Source of the DNA: Nemophila menziesii
Lineage: Eukaryota; Streptophyta; Magnoliopsida; Boraginales; Hydrophyllaceae
Reading direction: 5' to 3'
Length of the DNA stretch: 64,000 nucleotides
NCBI GenBank assembly: GCA_029959085.1
Contig: JARWIR010000001.1
Coordinates: 17,971,730 to 18,035,729, forward strand
The notes beneath the pieces were generated by a model. That model was not told the origin of the DNA. It saw only the letters and a list, made by a program, of their open reading frames with translations, and did no database searches. How positions within the stretch are numbered: the stretch's first letter is position 1; each line of letters starts with the position of its first letter. The position numbers and the translations under genes were made by a program. Below are positions 44,578 to 57,800 of the stretch, piece after piece.

Positions 44578-46358
44578 TGATGTCTCCCTATTTGTTCTAA
44601 TTCTTAGCCCATTGGAGACATCCTTTTAGTTGAATAAATGACTTATTTGATAGACTTTTAGGCTTAATTGATCATATTGCACTTTCTCCCCTTGGAAATT
44701 AACTATTTGCAGAATCTGAGCTTTTGTGCGTAAATTTGACTATTTTTAATGCAAAGTTAATAGGTTCTTGAATTTCATGAAAGACCAATCCAAGGAGGAG
44801 AAGTTAGAGTTAAAGTCTTAGTGTATTTTAGAGTGATAGGAAATGCTTTCTAGTCGAGTTTCTATTTTTAGAGTGCACTTTCCTATTTCGATTTCTTGAT
44901 TTATTGATTTATTCTTTTTAAGCATATGCGGTTTAATTATTTATTTAATGTGAAACTTTAAAAGATAAATGGTAATTACTTAGAGACCAAGTCAAGATAA
45001 AGATGAAAGGAAAGAAGATTTACATGGAAATAAGAAGATTTAGGAAAGATTTATTCAAAGAAGGAAAAGATAAAGCTGTCTTGTGAATCTGAAAATCCAA
45101 CCATGTTTTAAAGATTAAATCATAATTAAAGATTGGCATGGATTCTGGACGAGTGGTCTGCACCAATAGAAAGCTCTTTCCAAGACAAGTGGTTCCATAT
45201 ATTGGAACTTCTCAAACGGATAAGTATTGAAAAAGATATGACCAAATCAAATCAGCAGCAAAATCTTACCTTTCCTAGAATTTAGAGCTACGAATTTAAG
45301 AGTCTTTGACTTGTCTTTGACTTGTCTTCCACTCCAAGTAATTCGACATAGGGCTTGCTAACACCTATAAATACACCCCTTAGACCTCATTATTCAGCAC
45401 CTCTCATAATTCATTCAATATATACATCTTTAGTGAGAGCGTCAAGAGGCGGAAGCAAGAGCAGAAGCTGGAGAATCCTTTTCCTCCAACAACAGTTCAA
45501 GCCAATTCCTCTATCTAGGTTCTTAATTTATTTTTGTTATTAGGACATGTATATTATTAATTTATTTATTGTTTTTACTTTCAATATGAGCTAAACCTTA
45601 ATTATTTGAGAATCGTAATGGGATGAACCCTAATTTGTTTAATTCATGTATTTCAATTTGGGATTAATTTCTAGTTTAATTTGAATTAGGTATTTCATAT
45701 TGTTTCTTATTTTATATTAATTTCACTATCAATGAATTAGCTAATCGGAGATATGTCATAGTAATTAAGCTATTCACTTTGGTGGGGAAGTGATCGCCTT
45801 GACAGGGGGTTTAATTACTGAACTAGATAATAAACGTAAGGTAGAAATTATTGATCCTGACGGACTTAGTTAACCTTATAGCCAATTGGATAAAATAGTA
45901 TTCATTCGAAGGTGGATTATAATCGCCCTGACGGGGTTTGTAACACCTAAGATTAGCTCCTAGGTCCACCCTGACGGGGGCTAGGAGATTATAGAGTCCC
46001 GACTAATATAGAAATATCAGTTCTGCCCTTAACGAAAGCATTAATTAGGTAAGTTTAGGTGATTCCCTAGCGGGACTCAAGTATAGCTCATATCTGCATC
46101 TAGTCCTTTAGTATTTATTTTCAGTAATTTATTTTCTTGCATTCTTAGGATTAATATAAAAACCAAATAAATATTTCTCATCTTTTATTTTATGTATTTG
46201 CAATTATTACTACTTATTTGTTGAACACTTGGGTTATACCAGTCCAATCCCTGAGAACGAATCCGACTTGTCGGAGTATTACTTGGACAACCGTACACTT
46301 GCGGTATTGTGGTTCCTTTTATTTTCGCATTAATTTAATAACACACCAGGACCCACCA
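44578..46358 (+). mobile_element. Family-2 solo LTR in element C (plus)
   Basis: Starts TGATGTCTCCC and ends AGGACCCACCA, with target duplication GTATA at 44573-44577 and 46359-46363. 1781 bp. It keeps an intact TATA box in CACCTATAAATACACCCC (45362-45379). Inserted in the remnant of the GC-rich minisatellite of element C. Confidence 0.95.
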
Positions 46359-46479
46359 GTATACCGCATATTTATTTTTTTGGACCCGTGCCACGATGTT
46401 GACGAGAAGATATGGGTAGGTACTTCTCGACAAAATACTTTATTTACATACCATTGTGACAGTCCCCAATAGGCTGTAT

Positions 46480-48640
46480 ACCGGCACCATTGATAAAATA
46501 ATTCGCGCACAAATGTCGCAACGAGAGTTGTAACACAAAAAGGAGCGGCATACCGGCCAATCTGACGGTATAGCGATGCAAGACGGTTCAGACAAAGAAT
46601 AAGAGAATGTCTAGGTTTTATTACTACCTAAACCCTATTCCTTGCCTCCTCCTACATCACTAAAAGGAATTCTTAACCTCCAAGCTCCATTAAACCTCCA
46701 TGAAAGCTTGAGAAAACCTTCAAAAACACACCAAAACACAACAAAGTCTTCCCCCATCCTCCGTAAAAACATAAACATCACTATATCCATTCCAAAACAT
46801 CATTTAACACCAGATATTTCAAAGCTTTCAAGAATTTTTCCACTTCAAGCAAACTTCGTTCTTCCTTTATTCTTCACAAAACTCCATCCAATCACCATTA
46901 GATATCCTTCTACACATAAAAACCCAAAGAACACCAATCATTCAAGGTTCAAAATTTCAAACTCAAACTTGGTTTATCTTTGATTTGTGGGTGAAGTGAG
47001 ATGACATACATAACAGATATGATTGCTTACAAGAGAAAGGTACAAAGTTTGGTAAAGAAGAGGAACAAGAACTCACTCGGGAAAACAAAAGAAACACCTT
47101 CTCTCATTCATTATTCACTTGAGAAGAATCCAAAACCCGAGGTTGTTACACAACAAAGTGAGAGGTACAACTTGAGGAGTAGAGTTCCGCCTGAAGAAAA
47201 AATCAAAGAACCAATTTCTAATGATCATGCTTCCTCCTCAACTCTGTAAAGAGTTATAGATAACTTTGAACACGGTCCCCTAGCGTGGGCCATGTCACTA
47301 ATAAACATGATTGAAAAAGTAGAAAAGATACAACACATCAGTTACATGGACTAGTTGAGCATTATGGGATATATTAAGCGTATCACACTGAAAATCGGGG
47401 AGGAAGTCATTGAGACCTCTTTTGATCGCGAGTTCGAGGAGATGTTCTACAACCGTGTAACGTCTCATAAACCCTCTCCCTAATTGAATTTATTTAGTGT
47501 ATATTAGTAATTTTATTTACTTTTTGAGTCTTCTTCGAGTTGTGGGGACATGGCTTAGTTTTAAGTTAGAGGTGGGGTACTCGTTTTCCTCATTCCCGTT
47601 TTTTTTTATTTGCTTTCAAAAAACCATAAAATTTTAAAAAAAAATTAGTATAAGGAATAGGTGTAGAATGTAGTGAATGTGCACAGTTTTAACAAGTTAA
47701 TGATAAAAAATAGTGTGTCTTTGAACGATTTTACAAAGTGCGCAATTTATTTGCATGAAAACATTTAATAAAGTATACAAAAAGTTAATAAGAAATGCAT
47801 AGAAGTTAAGTTTGAACTTAGGAAGCCTTGAGCGGTGTGTAGAACGTGAGATCTGAATTAGTGAATAACCCTCTTAGCTTATGAACTAAAAGAGAGAAAG
47901 TAACGAACCTTACTTGTTAGGAAAATAATTAAGGCGTTTCTTTGATGAGCCACTTGAATCCTTTAGCTTGCCCACCCTTTGTTATAACTTTATCCTTCTT
48001 AGCCTTTTTTTAGTGTTTAGCCTAATTTTGTCGCCACATTATAAGTCATACCCCTTAGATTATAGAACTTTCCCATATGACATGCACTCTAATCGCAATC
48101 CGAAGACTATTCGTCTCTAGAGCTTGAATTTGGGGTGGTGGGACCACATTATTGGAATATTGGGTGGGATTTTATGAGCTTGTATTTGTGCGTTGTTGAT
48201 GATGTGTATTGTAACCCTTTGTCGGGGTCTTAAAAAAATAGAAAAGGAGAAAAAGAGAGATTAAAATAAGTAGTATGACATATCACCTCAAAAAAAGTGT
48301 CATTACCAGCTTACAAAAAAATATAAAGAAAAATCAAAAGAAAAGAACTGGCAAAGTGGAAATTTTTGTAAATTATCAAGTAGTGATATTGGGTATTTGG
48401 GGATGTTAAGATTAGGGAATCGACATTGGGTTGAGTGAGGTAATTAGCGAGTGTAACTCAAGCTCTAGGGTGATTCATTGGTGGTTAGTGAGCATAGAAC
48501 CAAAAGCTTACTTCACATTACCCAAATATACGTATCACACCGTCCCTAAGCCTACAATATAACCAAAATGACCTTAAGATTCCTAGCTATTTGGTTGGGT
48601 AATGATTGAACAATTAGGGAATCACTAAGTGGACAATTAG
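46480..48640 (+). mobile_element. Element D: degraded Athila-like 3' half, cut by element B
   Basis: Holds the ORF2 leader (about 46600-47000), an ORF2 remnant and the non-coding 3' region, in the same order as element A 30500-33350. The sequence breaks at 48640, where element B begins; the rest of D should lie beyond the right edge of the window. Confidence 0.7.
47001..47483 (+). pseudogene. ORF2 remnant of element D
   Basis: An 82-codon Lys/Arg-rich frame from ATG 47001, followed by scattered pieces to about 47483 with in-frame stops. It matches ORF2 mainly by position (after the leader and before the G-rich tract) and by its basic start. The domain core is missing, so this is a deleted copy. 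Confidence 0.5.
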
Positions 48641-50141
48641 TGGTGTCGCCTAGGGTGTGATAAAATTAATACAAATAAAGGTCAAGAAAACTATGCACTC
48701 TCACCCTAGACAGGCACAGTACTGCAAGTATTACAGGACGTATGCAAGTTTTAGATAGTAAGTTGAGTTCGTTCTCAGGGACTTAAGTGTGTTATACGAG
48801 TAAGGAACAATAACGAGTAAAAGTAAATAATTAAAGACAGAAAATAAAATATTTGGATTTTCGAAATTAAGAATTAAACTAAGAAAATAAAGACAATAAA
48901 ATAAAATGCTAAGAATATGAGATGAGAGATATAGCTTAGGTTTTGCTAGTATGCACTAATCCTTCTAATTCTATCTATAGATCTAGTTTATAAGGGAGAA
49001 TATTAGATCTTGTATACTTAGTCAGGATTCTAAATTCCCATACCTTAGACCTTGAGAGCGACTAAGGGGGCTACGGCACAACCAAGACGTGGTTTAAAAT
49101 AAGGTTATCAAACGCTACCAAGGCCCTAAGCAAACACTTCAATCAATTGGTGATATGGTGGTTAAAACAAACCCTAATGACTATCTAGTTAGAATCATGT
49201 TTTGTCAGAACTAATATCGACACTATACATTATGTGGTGGTTTAATAGTTAAACACCCAGCTAAGGAGACCATCTAACTACTATAAAAACAATCCTAAAG
49301 TGATCAGTTCTAGGAAAGACAATAAATCAAAACACATAAACAATTATTAAGTAAGAAGCTAATATCAAATTAAAACATGTAATTCCCAAAGAAACTTAGA
49401 TAGAAGAATTAGAATTCATAGATTATACATGATGCAAAACCCTAGCTATGGGAAGTTTAGTTCATACCTGAAGGAAATAAACTAAAAGAAATTACAAAAG
49501 GCATCATCTTGCTCTCTACAGTGACTAAGAAATAATTATAAGGTTTTGGACTAAGCAAGGGTACTTTTACAAGTGATATAAGGGTGTATTTATAGGTGTT
49601 TAGAAGACCTAATTTGTTTTCTTGAGGAAGAGATAAAGTATTGGACTCCTAGCCCAACTCAAATTCGTATGGAAATAAAGATAAATTCTGCTGAACTGTT
49701 TTGAGCATATCTTCTTCGTTATTGGTTGGTTTTTGCTCCATAATATACCAAAAGAATCCTCAGCGAATTATCTACGTCTCTATGAAAGGAAATTACCAAA
49801 ATCGGCTTCCTTGTAGGAGTAATTACTACTTCTTTAGGCGTGTGCTGCAAAATCTCAGATTTAGGTAGCTTTTCCTTTTCCATCTTTTTAGCTTTTGTTT
49901 CCTTATCTCCAATTACCATGCAAATCTCTTTCCATAAGTTGTAGTCTTTGACTTGGACTCTAATAACTTCACACTAAATAAACAATTAAACTTAATATGC
50001 TCTAAAAATATTATTTTACTAAATCAAGACTCAAAATAGGAAAGTGCACTATTTCTCAAGAAAATCGACTATTATGACTTCTAAATCACTAAAAATGATG
50101 TCTCATCCTAATATAAATCTATCACAAATGAGGAGACATCA
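48641..50141 (-). repeat. 3' LTR of element B
   Basis: 1501 bp. Starts TGGTGTCGCCTAGGGTGTGA and ends GGAGACATCA on the plus strand. Aligns with the LTRs of element A throughout, with a TATTTATA TATA box near 49588 in reverse orientation. Confidence 0.95.
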
Positions 50142-51720
50142 AGACCCCTAACTCAAAGTTGTATCGTCCCGATACAATAAAGATAAAAACAAAGGGAAGT
50201 CTATAAATACACACTTATAAAATTCTCAACACAATGGGAAGAGATAGCAGAATATATAGAATAAACCTAAAGCAACAACTCAGAAAATTTCATGCAATAA
50301 TATTTATAAACTACATACCTGTACACTTCTCATATCCACAGTCAACACGACTTGAATTCAAGATCAGATTAGTTTCGCAATGTAAGAAGGATTGGGACTT
50401 TACTCAGTTCCCCAAGAAAGCTATAGATTGTCCATTGACTTTCACTAGTATTCAAAGATCCATTTAAATACTCTCTAATGGCTCAATCACTTCTCAGTTA
50501 CATAGCAAAGAATCAAAAGGTCTTTAAGGTTGTAATTTAGGCTTAGGGACGGTATGATAGTATATTTGGATAATTTGGAGTGAGCTTTTGGTTCTCTCCT
50601 CACTAGCCATCAACGAATCGCCCTAGTGCCTGAGTTACTCTCATAAAATGTTTCTCACTCAACCCAATGAATTCCTTGATGCACAATTTAGCATCCCCAA
50701 TTAAAGCTTAAGATGTTCACATAAAGATCCACTTTGCCGGTCCGAATATATATATTTTCTTTTCTTTTCAAATCAAATTCTTTTATAGCTATGACTCTCT
50801 TTTAATGTTGAGATATCACGCTATTTTCTCATATATATTTTTTCTTTTAATGCCCTTGTTGGCAATTTTAGCTCGTAGCTTCTTTTTCATTCACTATTAC
50901 CCCGGCAAAGGGTTACACTAAAAATCTGTGAATTATCATCAATATAAAGCACAAAGCACAATTAATAAGCTCAAAAATCCCAACCCAATAACAATTCCCA
51001 TAATGGTGGACCCACCACCCCAAACTCAAGCTCTAAAACTACTGTCTATGCATCGCGATTCGAGTGCGGGTCAATATGGAAAAGTCCTATAATCTAAAGA
51101 TATGGCTTATAACGTGTTTCAATAAAAATCTTTAGAAAGGCTAGAAAGGGCTGAGAAGGATATAGCATATAAAATAAAAAATCACAAGGTGAGAAGGTAT
51201 AAAAAGGCTTCAAAGGCTTCAAATATGAAAGAACCGCCTTAATCACTTTCTACACTGTGTAATTTTGTTATTTTCTTACCTTTAGCACTTTCATCAAATG
51301 GTTTTTCAACTAGCTTGGATCTCACGGCCTACACACTTCTCAAGGTTCCCTGAGATCGAACATACTTTCAATCGCATTGCTTACTAATCTTTTCTTTACT
51401 ATCAACGCGTGTTTTCCTGCAAATACTCAAAGCATACAAATAACATAGCTCATAAACATATTACTTTCTATCATTAATCTACTGAGCTCATGCTTTCAAG
51501 CTATTAAACACACTCTAAATCTAATTCCCATGTATCAAAAAAAATTAATTTCTACCTAAAGACAGAAAAATGGAGATGAGAGACAACGAATCCCCACACC
51601 CCCAACTCAAAAATGAGTCGTGTCCCCACGACTCGAAAAAGACTCGAAACAGAAATTAAATTTAGCAGATAAACATATTTACAGAAATGGTAAGGAAGAA
51701 AGAGAGCATACTCTCGAGGC
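50142..51720 (-). other. Non-coding 3' region of element B
   Basis: Counterpart of 32060-33682, with the stem-loop TGTATCGTCCCGATACA near 50161 and the G-rich tract near 51595 (reverse orientation). Confidence 0.75.
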
Positions 51721-52918
51721 TTATTGCCTCGCATTATTGACATCCAAGGTTGGGTTTGCTGGACCTTTCGTTAATTGCTCGAGGAGTTTCATGATGTGCA
51801 CTTGATTAGCGTTGATTTCTGCCACATCCTTGATTAAGGAAGTTTGAGCTGCTTCGAATTTGATTAAACGCTCCTCCATCTTCTTTTGCCAATTTTGTTC
51901 CTTTTCTTCTTTCGAGACTTGCGTAGAACCCGCTCTTCGAATGATATCCTTGATTCAAGCATTATCAATATAACTCGTCTTAAACTCGAGTTTCTCTTCT
52001 TCACCCAATGTCACATTTGCCTTTTGCACAAGACACGTGATCCTAGTAGGAAATTTAACATTATAAACTGATTTAGGAGAGACCGAAAATCGTATCACCT
52101 CCTCATAGATCAACTGTGCCACATCTACTTCTTCTCCACTCAAAATACAATCCAACAGTAGAGTGTACTTCATCGTCACATCCAAAGTTCGTGTGTTCCC
52201 AAAGACATTAGGAGTAAGGAAATTGTGCCAAATTCTCGCATCCGATTGAAGATATTTGTAAGGCCAAGGTGCCTTCAATTCTCCCTTATGTGATTGCACT
52301 TTCTCCTTGTCTAATACATGCTCAAAAAGTAATTCCTCATCAAATATTTTTCGTTTAGCAACCGCTTCTTCAAAGTTGCAATAACCTTTCAATTTCTTAA
52401 ACACTAAGTGGTTTCTAATCTCATCAACTGTGAAAGGAACTAGCTTTCCTCTAATCGGAACACAACCTTTAATATCTCTGCTAAAGAGGCCTAAATAGAA
52501 TTCCAAAACTAACTCATGACATAATTCAGAACGTCTTACCATGAATGTAGACTAACCCAATTTCTTACCAAGCTCTAAGAATCTTGCGTATTCTCCTATA
52601 CCAACTTCTTCCTTGAATACTTTCTCATAAGCAAAGGGTAGTTCTTTCAATTGTTTCTCTGCAGAAGCTTTCAGGGCCCTTGAAGCTTCCACTTTCTCCT
52701 TGGGTGTGGGACCTTGTTGAAGTTGTGTTCTCCTTTGCATAAAATTAAAGCCTTTTACCATTACGATCACACAAAGTTATACCTCCCTCTTCAACATCAT
52801 TTTTACCCTTTGATTTAGAACTAGAACCTTTGTCAATTGATTTCTTCTTGATTGAATCCAATACCTTGCTCTTCTTCACCTCCCTCTTGTTAGCTAATAT
52901 TGTTGTTCTATTAGTCAT
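51721..52918 (-). pseudogene. ORF2 of element B, Transposase_32-like, broken by stops
   Basis: The most complete ORF2 of the window: ATG at 52918, stop at 51721, about 398 codons with the frame largely conserved. Nonsense codons occur near 52746 (TAA for Tyr), 52552 (TAG for Trp) and 51956 (TGA for Trp), judged against element A. The domain motifs L-V-L-E-F-Y and I-R-G-K-x-V-P-F-T lie at about 52420-52520. The coiled-coil end reads K-M-E-E-R-L and I-N-A-N-Q-V-H-I-M-K-L-L. Role unknown. Confidence 0.75.
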
Positions 52919-53683
52919 ACTCAATTAACCCCCAACTCAAAGCTTTAACAACTCTTGAAATTTGAACTTGTGAATTTTTGGTTGAACAAGCTTGATTTGG
53001 CTTAGGAAAGATGAATGGATGATGAATTTCTATGTGGGTGAGTGATGTCGCCCTTTTTGGTCTAAATATAAGCCCTTAGGAGACATCATTTTGGGTTGAA
53101 AATGGTCTTTTCATATTGACTTTAGTGCTTAAATTGCAATATTACACTTTCCCCCCTTGGAAGTAGACTATTTGCATTTATAGAGCTTTTGTGCGTTAAT
53201 TTACTTATTTTTAATGCAAAGTTAGTAGGTTTATGAATTTCATGAGAAACCAATCCAAGGAGGAGAAGTGAAAATTAAAGTCTTAGAATATTTCTAGTGT
53301 GTTAGTCGAGTTTCCTGAATTTAAATTGCACTTTCTTATTTCTAGTCTTGATTTAATGATTTATTATTTTCAAAGCATATGCGGTTTAATTATTTATTTA
53401 ATGTGAAGCTTTAGAGATAATATGGAAATAAATTAGATGCTAAATCAATTCTAAGGAGATAAGGAAAGAAGATCGTGAAGAAATCTGGAGATAGAAGGAA
53501 GTAGAGTTCAATTAGGAAAAGATAAAGCTGCCTTGTGAATCTGAAATTCCAGCCACATTTTAAAGATAATTCCATAACTAAATATTGGAATGGATTCTGG
53601 ACGAATGGTCTGCACCAATGGAAAGCTCTTTCCGAGACAAGCAGTTTCATATATTGGAACTCCTCAAACGGATAAGTATTGAA

Positions 53684-54822
53684 ATGTTATCTCCTAGCCC
53701 TAATCTTCTCAATACACTGGAGTCTTATAAAGGAGAAGAGGAGAGAACTGATACTACTTCTATCTCAGACAAATCGGCGATGGAAGTAGTTGAAGACGTG
53801 ATTTCAAAAGTAGATCGAGTTGTACCAAGTGAAATAGAGAGTGTACCAGCAGAAATCAGAGGAGTACCATGGTCAAATTTGTTCAACAGCTGTGCGAGTG
53901 GATCTATGAAGCTTGAACATCACTCTCCATCTAATTTTAAAGGTAAGAAGCTGATCAAACCTCCTCAGGATGTCTTAGATGAAGGTGCAGAACAATGGTC
54001 TAATAGTCTAGTTGGGCAATTTCTCGATAACCCTCCACCGTTCTATGCTATAGCGAATTTCGTGAAATTTCAGTGGAGTAAGTTAGGGAAAGTGGATATA
54101 AAATCAGGTTCAAAAGGCATAGTGGTTTTTCGGTTTGAAAATCAACAATATTACAATAAGGCGTTAGAGCAGATATGGAATATCAATGGTAAGCCGTTAT
54201 TACTGAGGCCATGGAAACCAGAGATGCAGTTTGATAAAATTGATGTTGCTAAGGTTCCAATATGGGTCAAATTACTAAATGTTCCAATGAATTTGTGGAC
54301 ACAAAGAGGGCTCGGGTATGTAGCAAGTGGGATTGGAATTCCTTTACAAATGGATTCCATTACTGAATCAAAAACAAGATTAGGATATGCTAGAGTTTGT
54401 GTAGAAGTTGATACAAATGAGGAGCTACCAGATAATCTATTAGTTGATAATGGTTTGGAAGAATTGCAGACTGTTAAAGTAGAATATGAATGGAGGCCAA
54501 CCATATGTAAAAAGTGTAAGAAGTTTGGTCATGTGGAGAGTAAATGCAACAATAGTAGAAGGTTTGGGTTCCAAAAAGAGTAATTAATATAGATGAGAAT
54601 GAGACTAAGATTGATAAAGGGAAAAATATTGTTGAAGAATGGAATGTGGTTAAGGGAAATAAAAGAAATAAGAAGCAAAATGGAGAGTCAAGCTCAGTCA
54701 ATAATATAAATTAGTTTGATGAATTACAAGCAAAAGATGATGAGGTGATTAATCAAGACATTATGGAGTTCATCACCAATCATAATGGAGGAGAAGAAAT
54801 AACAAGACCTCCAAATATATGA
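53684..54822 (+). pseudogene. LINE ORF1 with DUF4283 and zinc knuckle
   Basis: An RNA-binding, chaperone-type protein of plant LINEs. A DUF4283-like region lies at about 54000-54470 (W-x-x-x-L-V-G-Q-F, W-x-x-x-L-G, R-P-W-x-P) and a C-x-x-C-x(4)-H-x(4)-C knuckle at about 54505-54555. The open frame ends at TAA 54581, probably because of a one-base change in the A-run near 54572-54576. The other frame continues, with one TAG at 54712, to a TGA at 54820-54822 that overlaps the ORF2 start as ATGA. Upstream the frame runs without a stop into LTR sequence, as far as 53585, so the original N-terminus is uncertain. Confidence 0.85.
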
Positions 54823-57800
54823 ATTGCCTTGCTTGGAATGTTAGAGGTTTAAATAGTGTAATAAGGCAGCTTGATGTCAAGGATTTTATTTTTGAAAATA
54901 AGATCAGGATAGTAGGTTTACTTGAAACTAAAGTCAAGGAGACCAACTTTTCTGAGATAGTTAATAAACATTTCTCTAATATGGAAATGACTCATAATTA
55001 CAGTAAAGATATCAGTGGAAGAATATGGCTATTATGGGACAATAGGTATGTGGAGATTAAAGTAATTTCACAATCTTCTCAGGCTATTCTGGTGTATGTG
55101 AAGGTTATTGAAAATCAAGATGAATTTTACTTAGCTATGGTTTATGCGAGTAGTGATAGTGGAGATAGGAAGAGACTATGGCAGGAAATGAAAGAGTGGA
55201 GTATAAAACTTAACAAAGAAAGATTGTGCATCATGGGAGATTTTAATGAAATCCTTAAAACTCAGGATAGACTTAATTGCACAGCTTTAGATAAAGGAGC
55301 AAAAGAATTCAATGATTGCATAGAGGATACAGAATTACTTGAACATGGATATGGAGGTGACTATTTTACATGGACAAACAAGAGTGATTCACTCAATATA
55401 AGAGCTAGTAAGATAGATAGAGTATTTATAAATGCAAAATGGCTAGATACACTAACTTCTAGTGTAATAATTCACTCTCCTTCAACCTCAGATCATTGCC
55501 CTGTGAAGTTAATATTAGCTAGTAAGAAGAGGCAAATAGCTAGTCAGTTCAAATTCTTTGATGCTTGGGTTCAACATGATAAATACAGTGATATTGTGAA
55601 ACAAGCGTGGAGTATTAATGTTGATGGTAATTATATGTTCTCTTTATGTATGAAGCAGAAGAATATCAAAATTGCTTTGAGGAAATTTAATAATACATAT
55701 TTCAGAAGGAACTCTACTAATATAGAGCTCATAAAGAAACAGTTGAATATTATACAAATGAAGATAATGAGTGGTAATTTTGATATAAGTAACATTAATG
55801 AAGAGAAGATCCTTAATACTGAGCTTGAAGAAGCTATTATGAATCAACATAAAATATTGTGACAAAAGGCTAAAATTCTCTTCAATAATGAGATGGATAG
55901 CAACACATCTTATTATCACAGATTAATTAAAGGAAGACTTGCGAGGAATAACATCTCTTTATTAATAACAGATGATGGAAGTAGAATTGAAGATCCTAAT
56001 TTAATCAAAGAAGAGTTTGTTACATTTTACAAACATTTATTAGGTACAAAAGATGATAAAGAGGAATATTGTTCAAGTAATATTCTTAAGTTGTTAATTG
56101 GAAATCGATTGAATGAAGATCAAAGAGAAGAACTTATTGCTCCTATAACAGATATAGAAGTTAAAAATGCTCTATTTTCGATCAATCCAAAGAAGAGTCC
56201 TGGGCCTGATGGGTTAAATTCAACCTTTTATAAAGAGTCATGGGCTATTGTAGGAGAGGACTTTACAAAGGCAATTAAGCAAACTTTCGAAAATTGCAAA
56301 TTACTTAAACAAGTTAACACCACAAATATTGTGTTAATACCTAAAGAGAAAAAACCATCAAATGTGAAAAAGTTTCGACCCATATCGTGTACTAATACCA
56401 TTTACAAGACTATAGCTAATATTATGAGCAAGAGGTTAAAGAAGATCATGAATTCTATTATATCGATTAATCAAGCGGCATATGTGGAAGGAAGATATAT
56501 AGGAGATAATATCCTAGTTACGCAAGATATTATGCTTGGATATGAGAAAAAAAGTAATAACTCCAATTGCACTATAAACCTTGATCTTCAAAAGGCTTAT
56601 GATAGTGTGAATTGGAGTTTCCTGTTAAACACTCTTGAGGCCTTCAATTTTCCCATTAAATTTATAGAGTGGATTAAAATGTGTGTTTGTTCACCCACCT
56701 ACTCAGTGTGTGTGAATGGGGAAGCATGTGGTTTCTTTGAAGGGAAGAGGGGGTTGAGACAGGGGGACCCCCTCTCACCCTATCTCTTTGCTATGTGTAT
56801 GGAGGTTTTTACAGGTTTGTTCAAGCACTTGGCTAATAAAGAGGAGTTCAGCTATCATCAGAAGTGTGAGGTAATGAAGCTTAACCATATCATCTTTGCA
56901 GATGACCTGTTAGTTTTTTTCAAAGCCAAAATCAAAACTGCTGAAATTGTGAGAGAAGGTTTAAACTTATTCTCCAGACTATCAGGCCTCCAAATTAACT
57001 ATCAAAAAAGCGAGATGTATATAAGTGGTAATAACTCCATGGTTGAAAAAGAAATATCTCAGATATTGAATATTAAAATTGGTAAATTGCCTGTAAGATA
57101 TATGGGAGTCCCTTTACACTCCAAAAAATTAAGTGTAGAAGAAGGAAACAAGCTAGTTGACAAAATATATAGTACAATTAGCCAATGGACCTCAAAGAAC
57201 CTTTCTTACTCTGGTAGGGTTGAGCTGATCAAGACTATAATTATTAGTAAGATCCTCTACTGGTGTAGAGTTTTTCTCCTACCCAAACAAGTTATTTATA
57301 AGCTTAATCAGCTCATGAATAGCTTTCTATGGAAAGGCAACATGGAAGGAGCGCAAGGTGCAAAAATAGCTTGGGAGAATGTGTGCAAAATTAAGGATAA
57401 AGGAGGATTGGGTATTCCTAACTTAGAGAATTTAAATCTTGTATGCCTATTATTTACTTTCTGGAGAATGTATTCTCAAGAAAACAATCTGTGGAGCAAA
57501 TGGGCGAATATTAATATAATTAAGGGCAGATGTATTTGGAGTATAGAAGAAAAACAAGGACACACCTGGATATGGAGTAAGTTGATGAAAGTCAGAAATC
57601 TTGCTTATAGCTTCATCACTCACAAGGTGTATAATGGTAAGAATACTTACCTTATTTGGGATAGATGGCTAAATGGTCAAAATATTCAAGAAATTTTAGG
57701 TATAAACCTGGAAAAAGATAATCTGAATAGTAATAAAACAATATATTCTTGCTATGGGAAAGACAGGTGGAGACTCCTCCATGTGTAGGTAAAATTTTTC

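Larger units (their letters stand above)
38369..46480 (-). mobile_element. Element C: degraded Athila-like half element
   Basis: Contains a 3' LTR (38369-39763), the non-coding 3' region, a broken ORF2 and part of the GC-rich region, all on the minus strand. Two family-2 solo LTRs interrupt it. Gag, protease and 5' LTR are missing; the homology ends near 46.4-46.5 kb, where element D begins in the opposite direction. The right edge is approximate. Confidence 0.75.

Noticed and set aside
44560..46480. A regular gene with GC-rich exons near 46.4 kb
   Set aside because: The GC-rich DNA is the degraded minisatellite of element C, split by a solo LTR with GTATA duplications.
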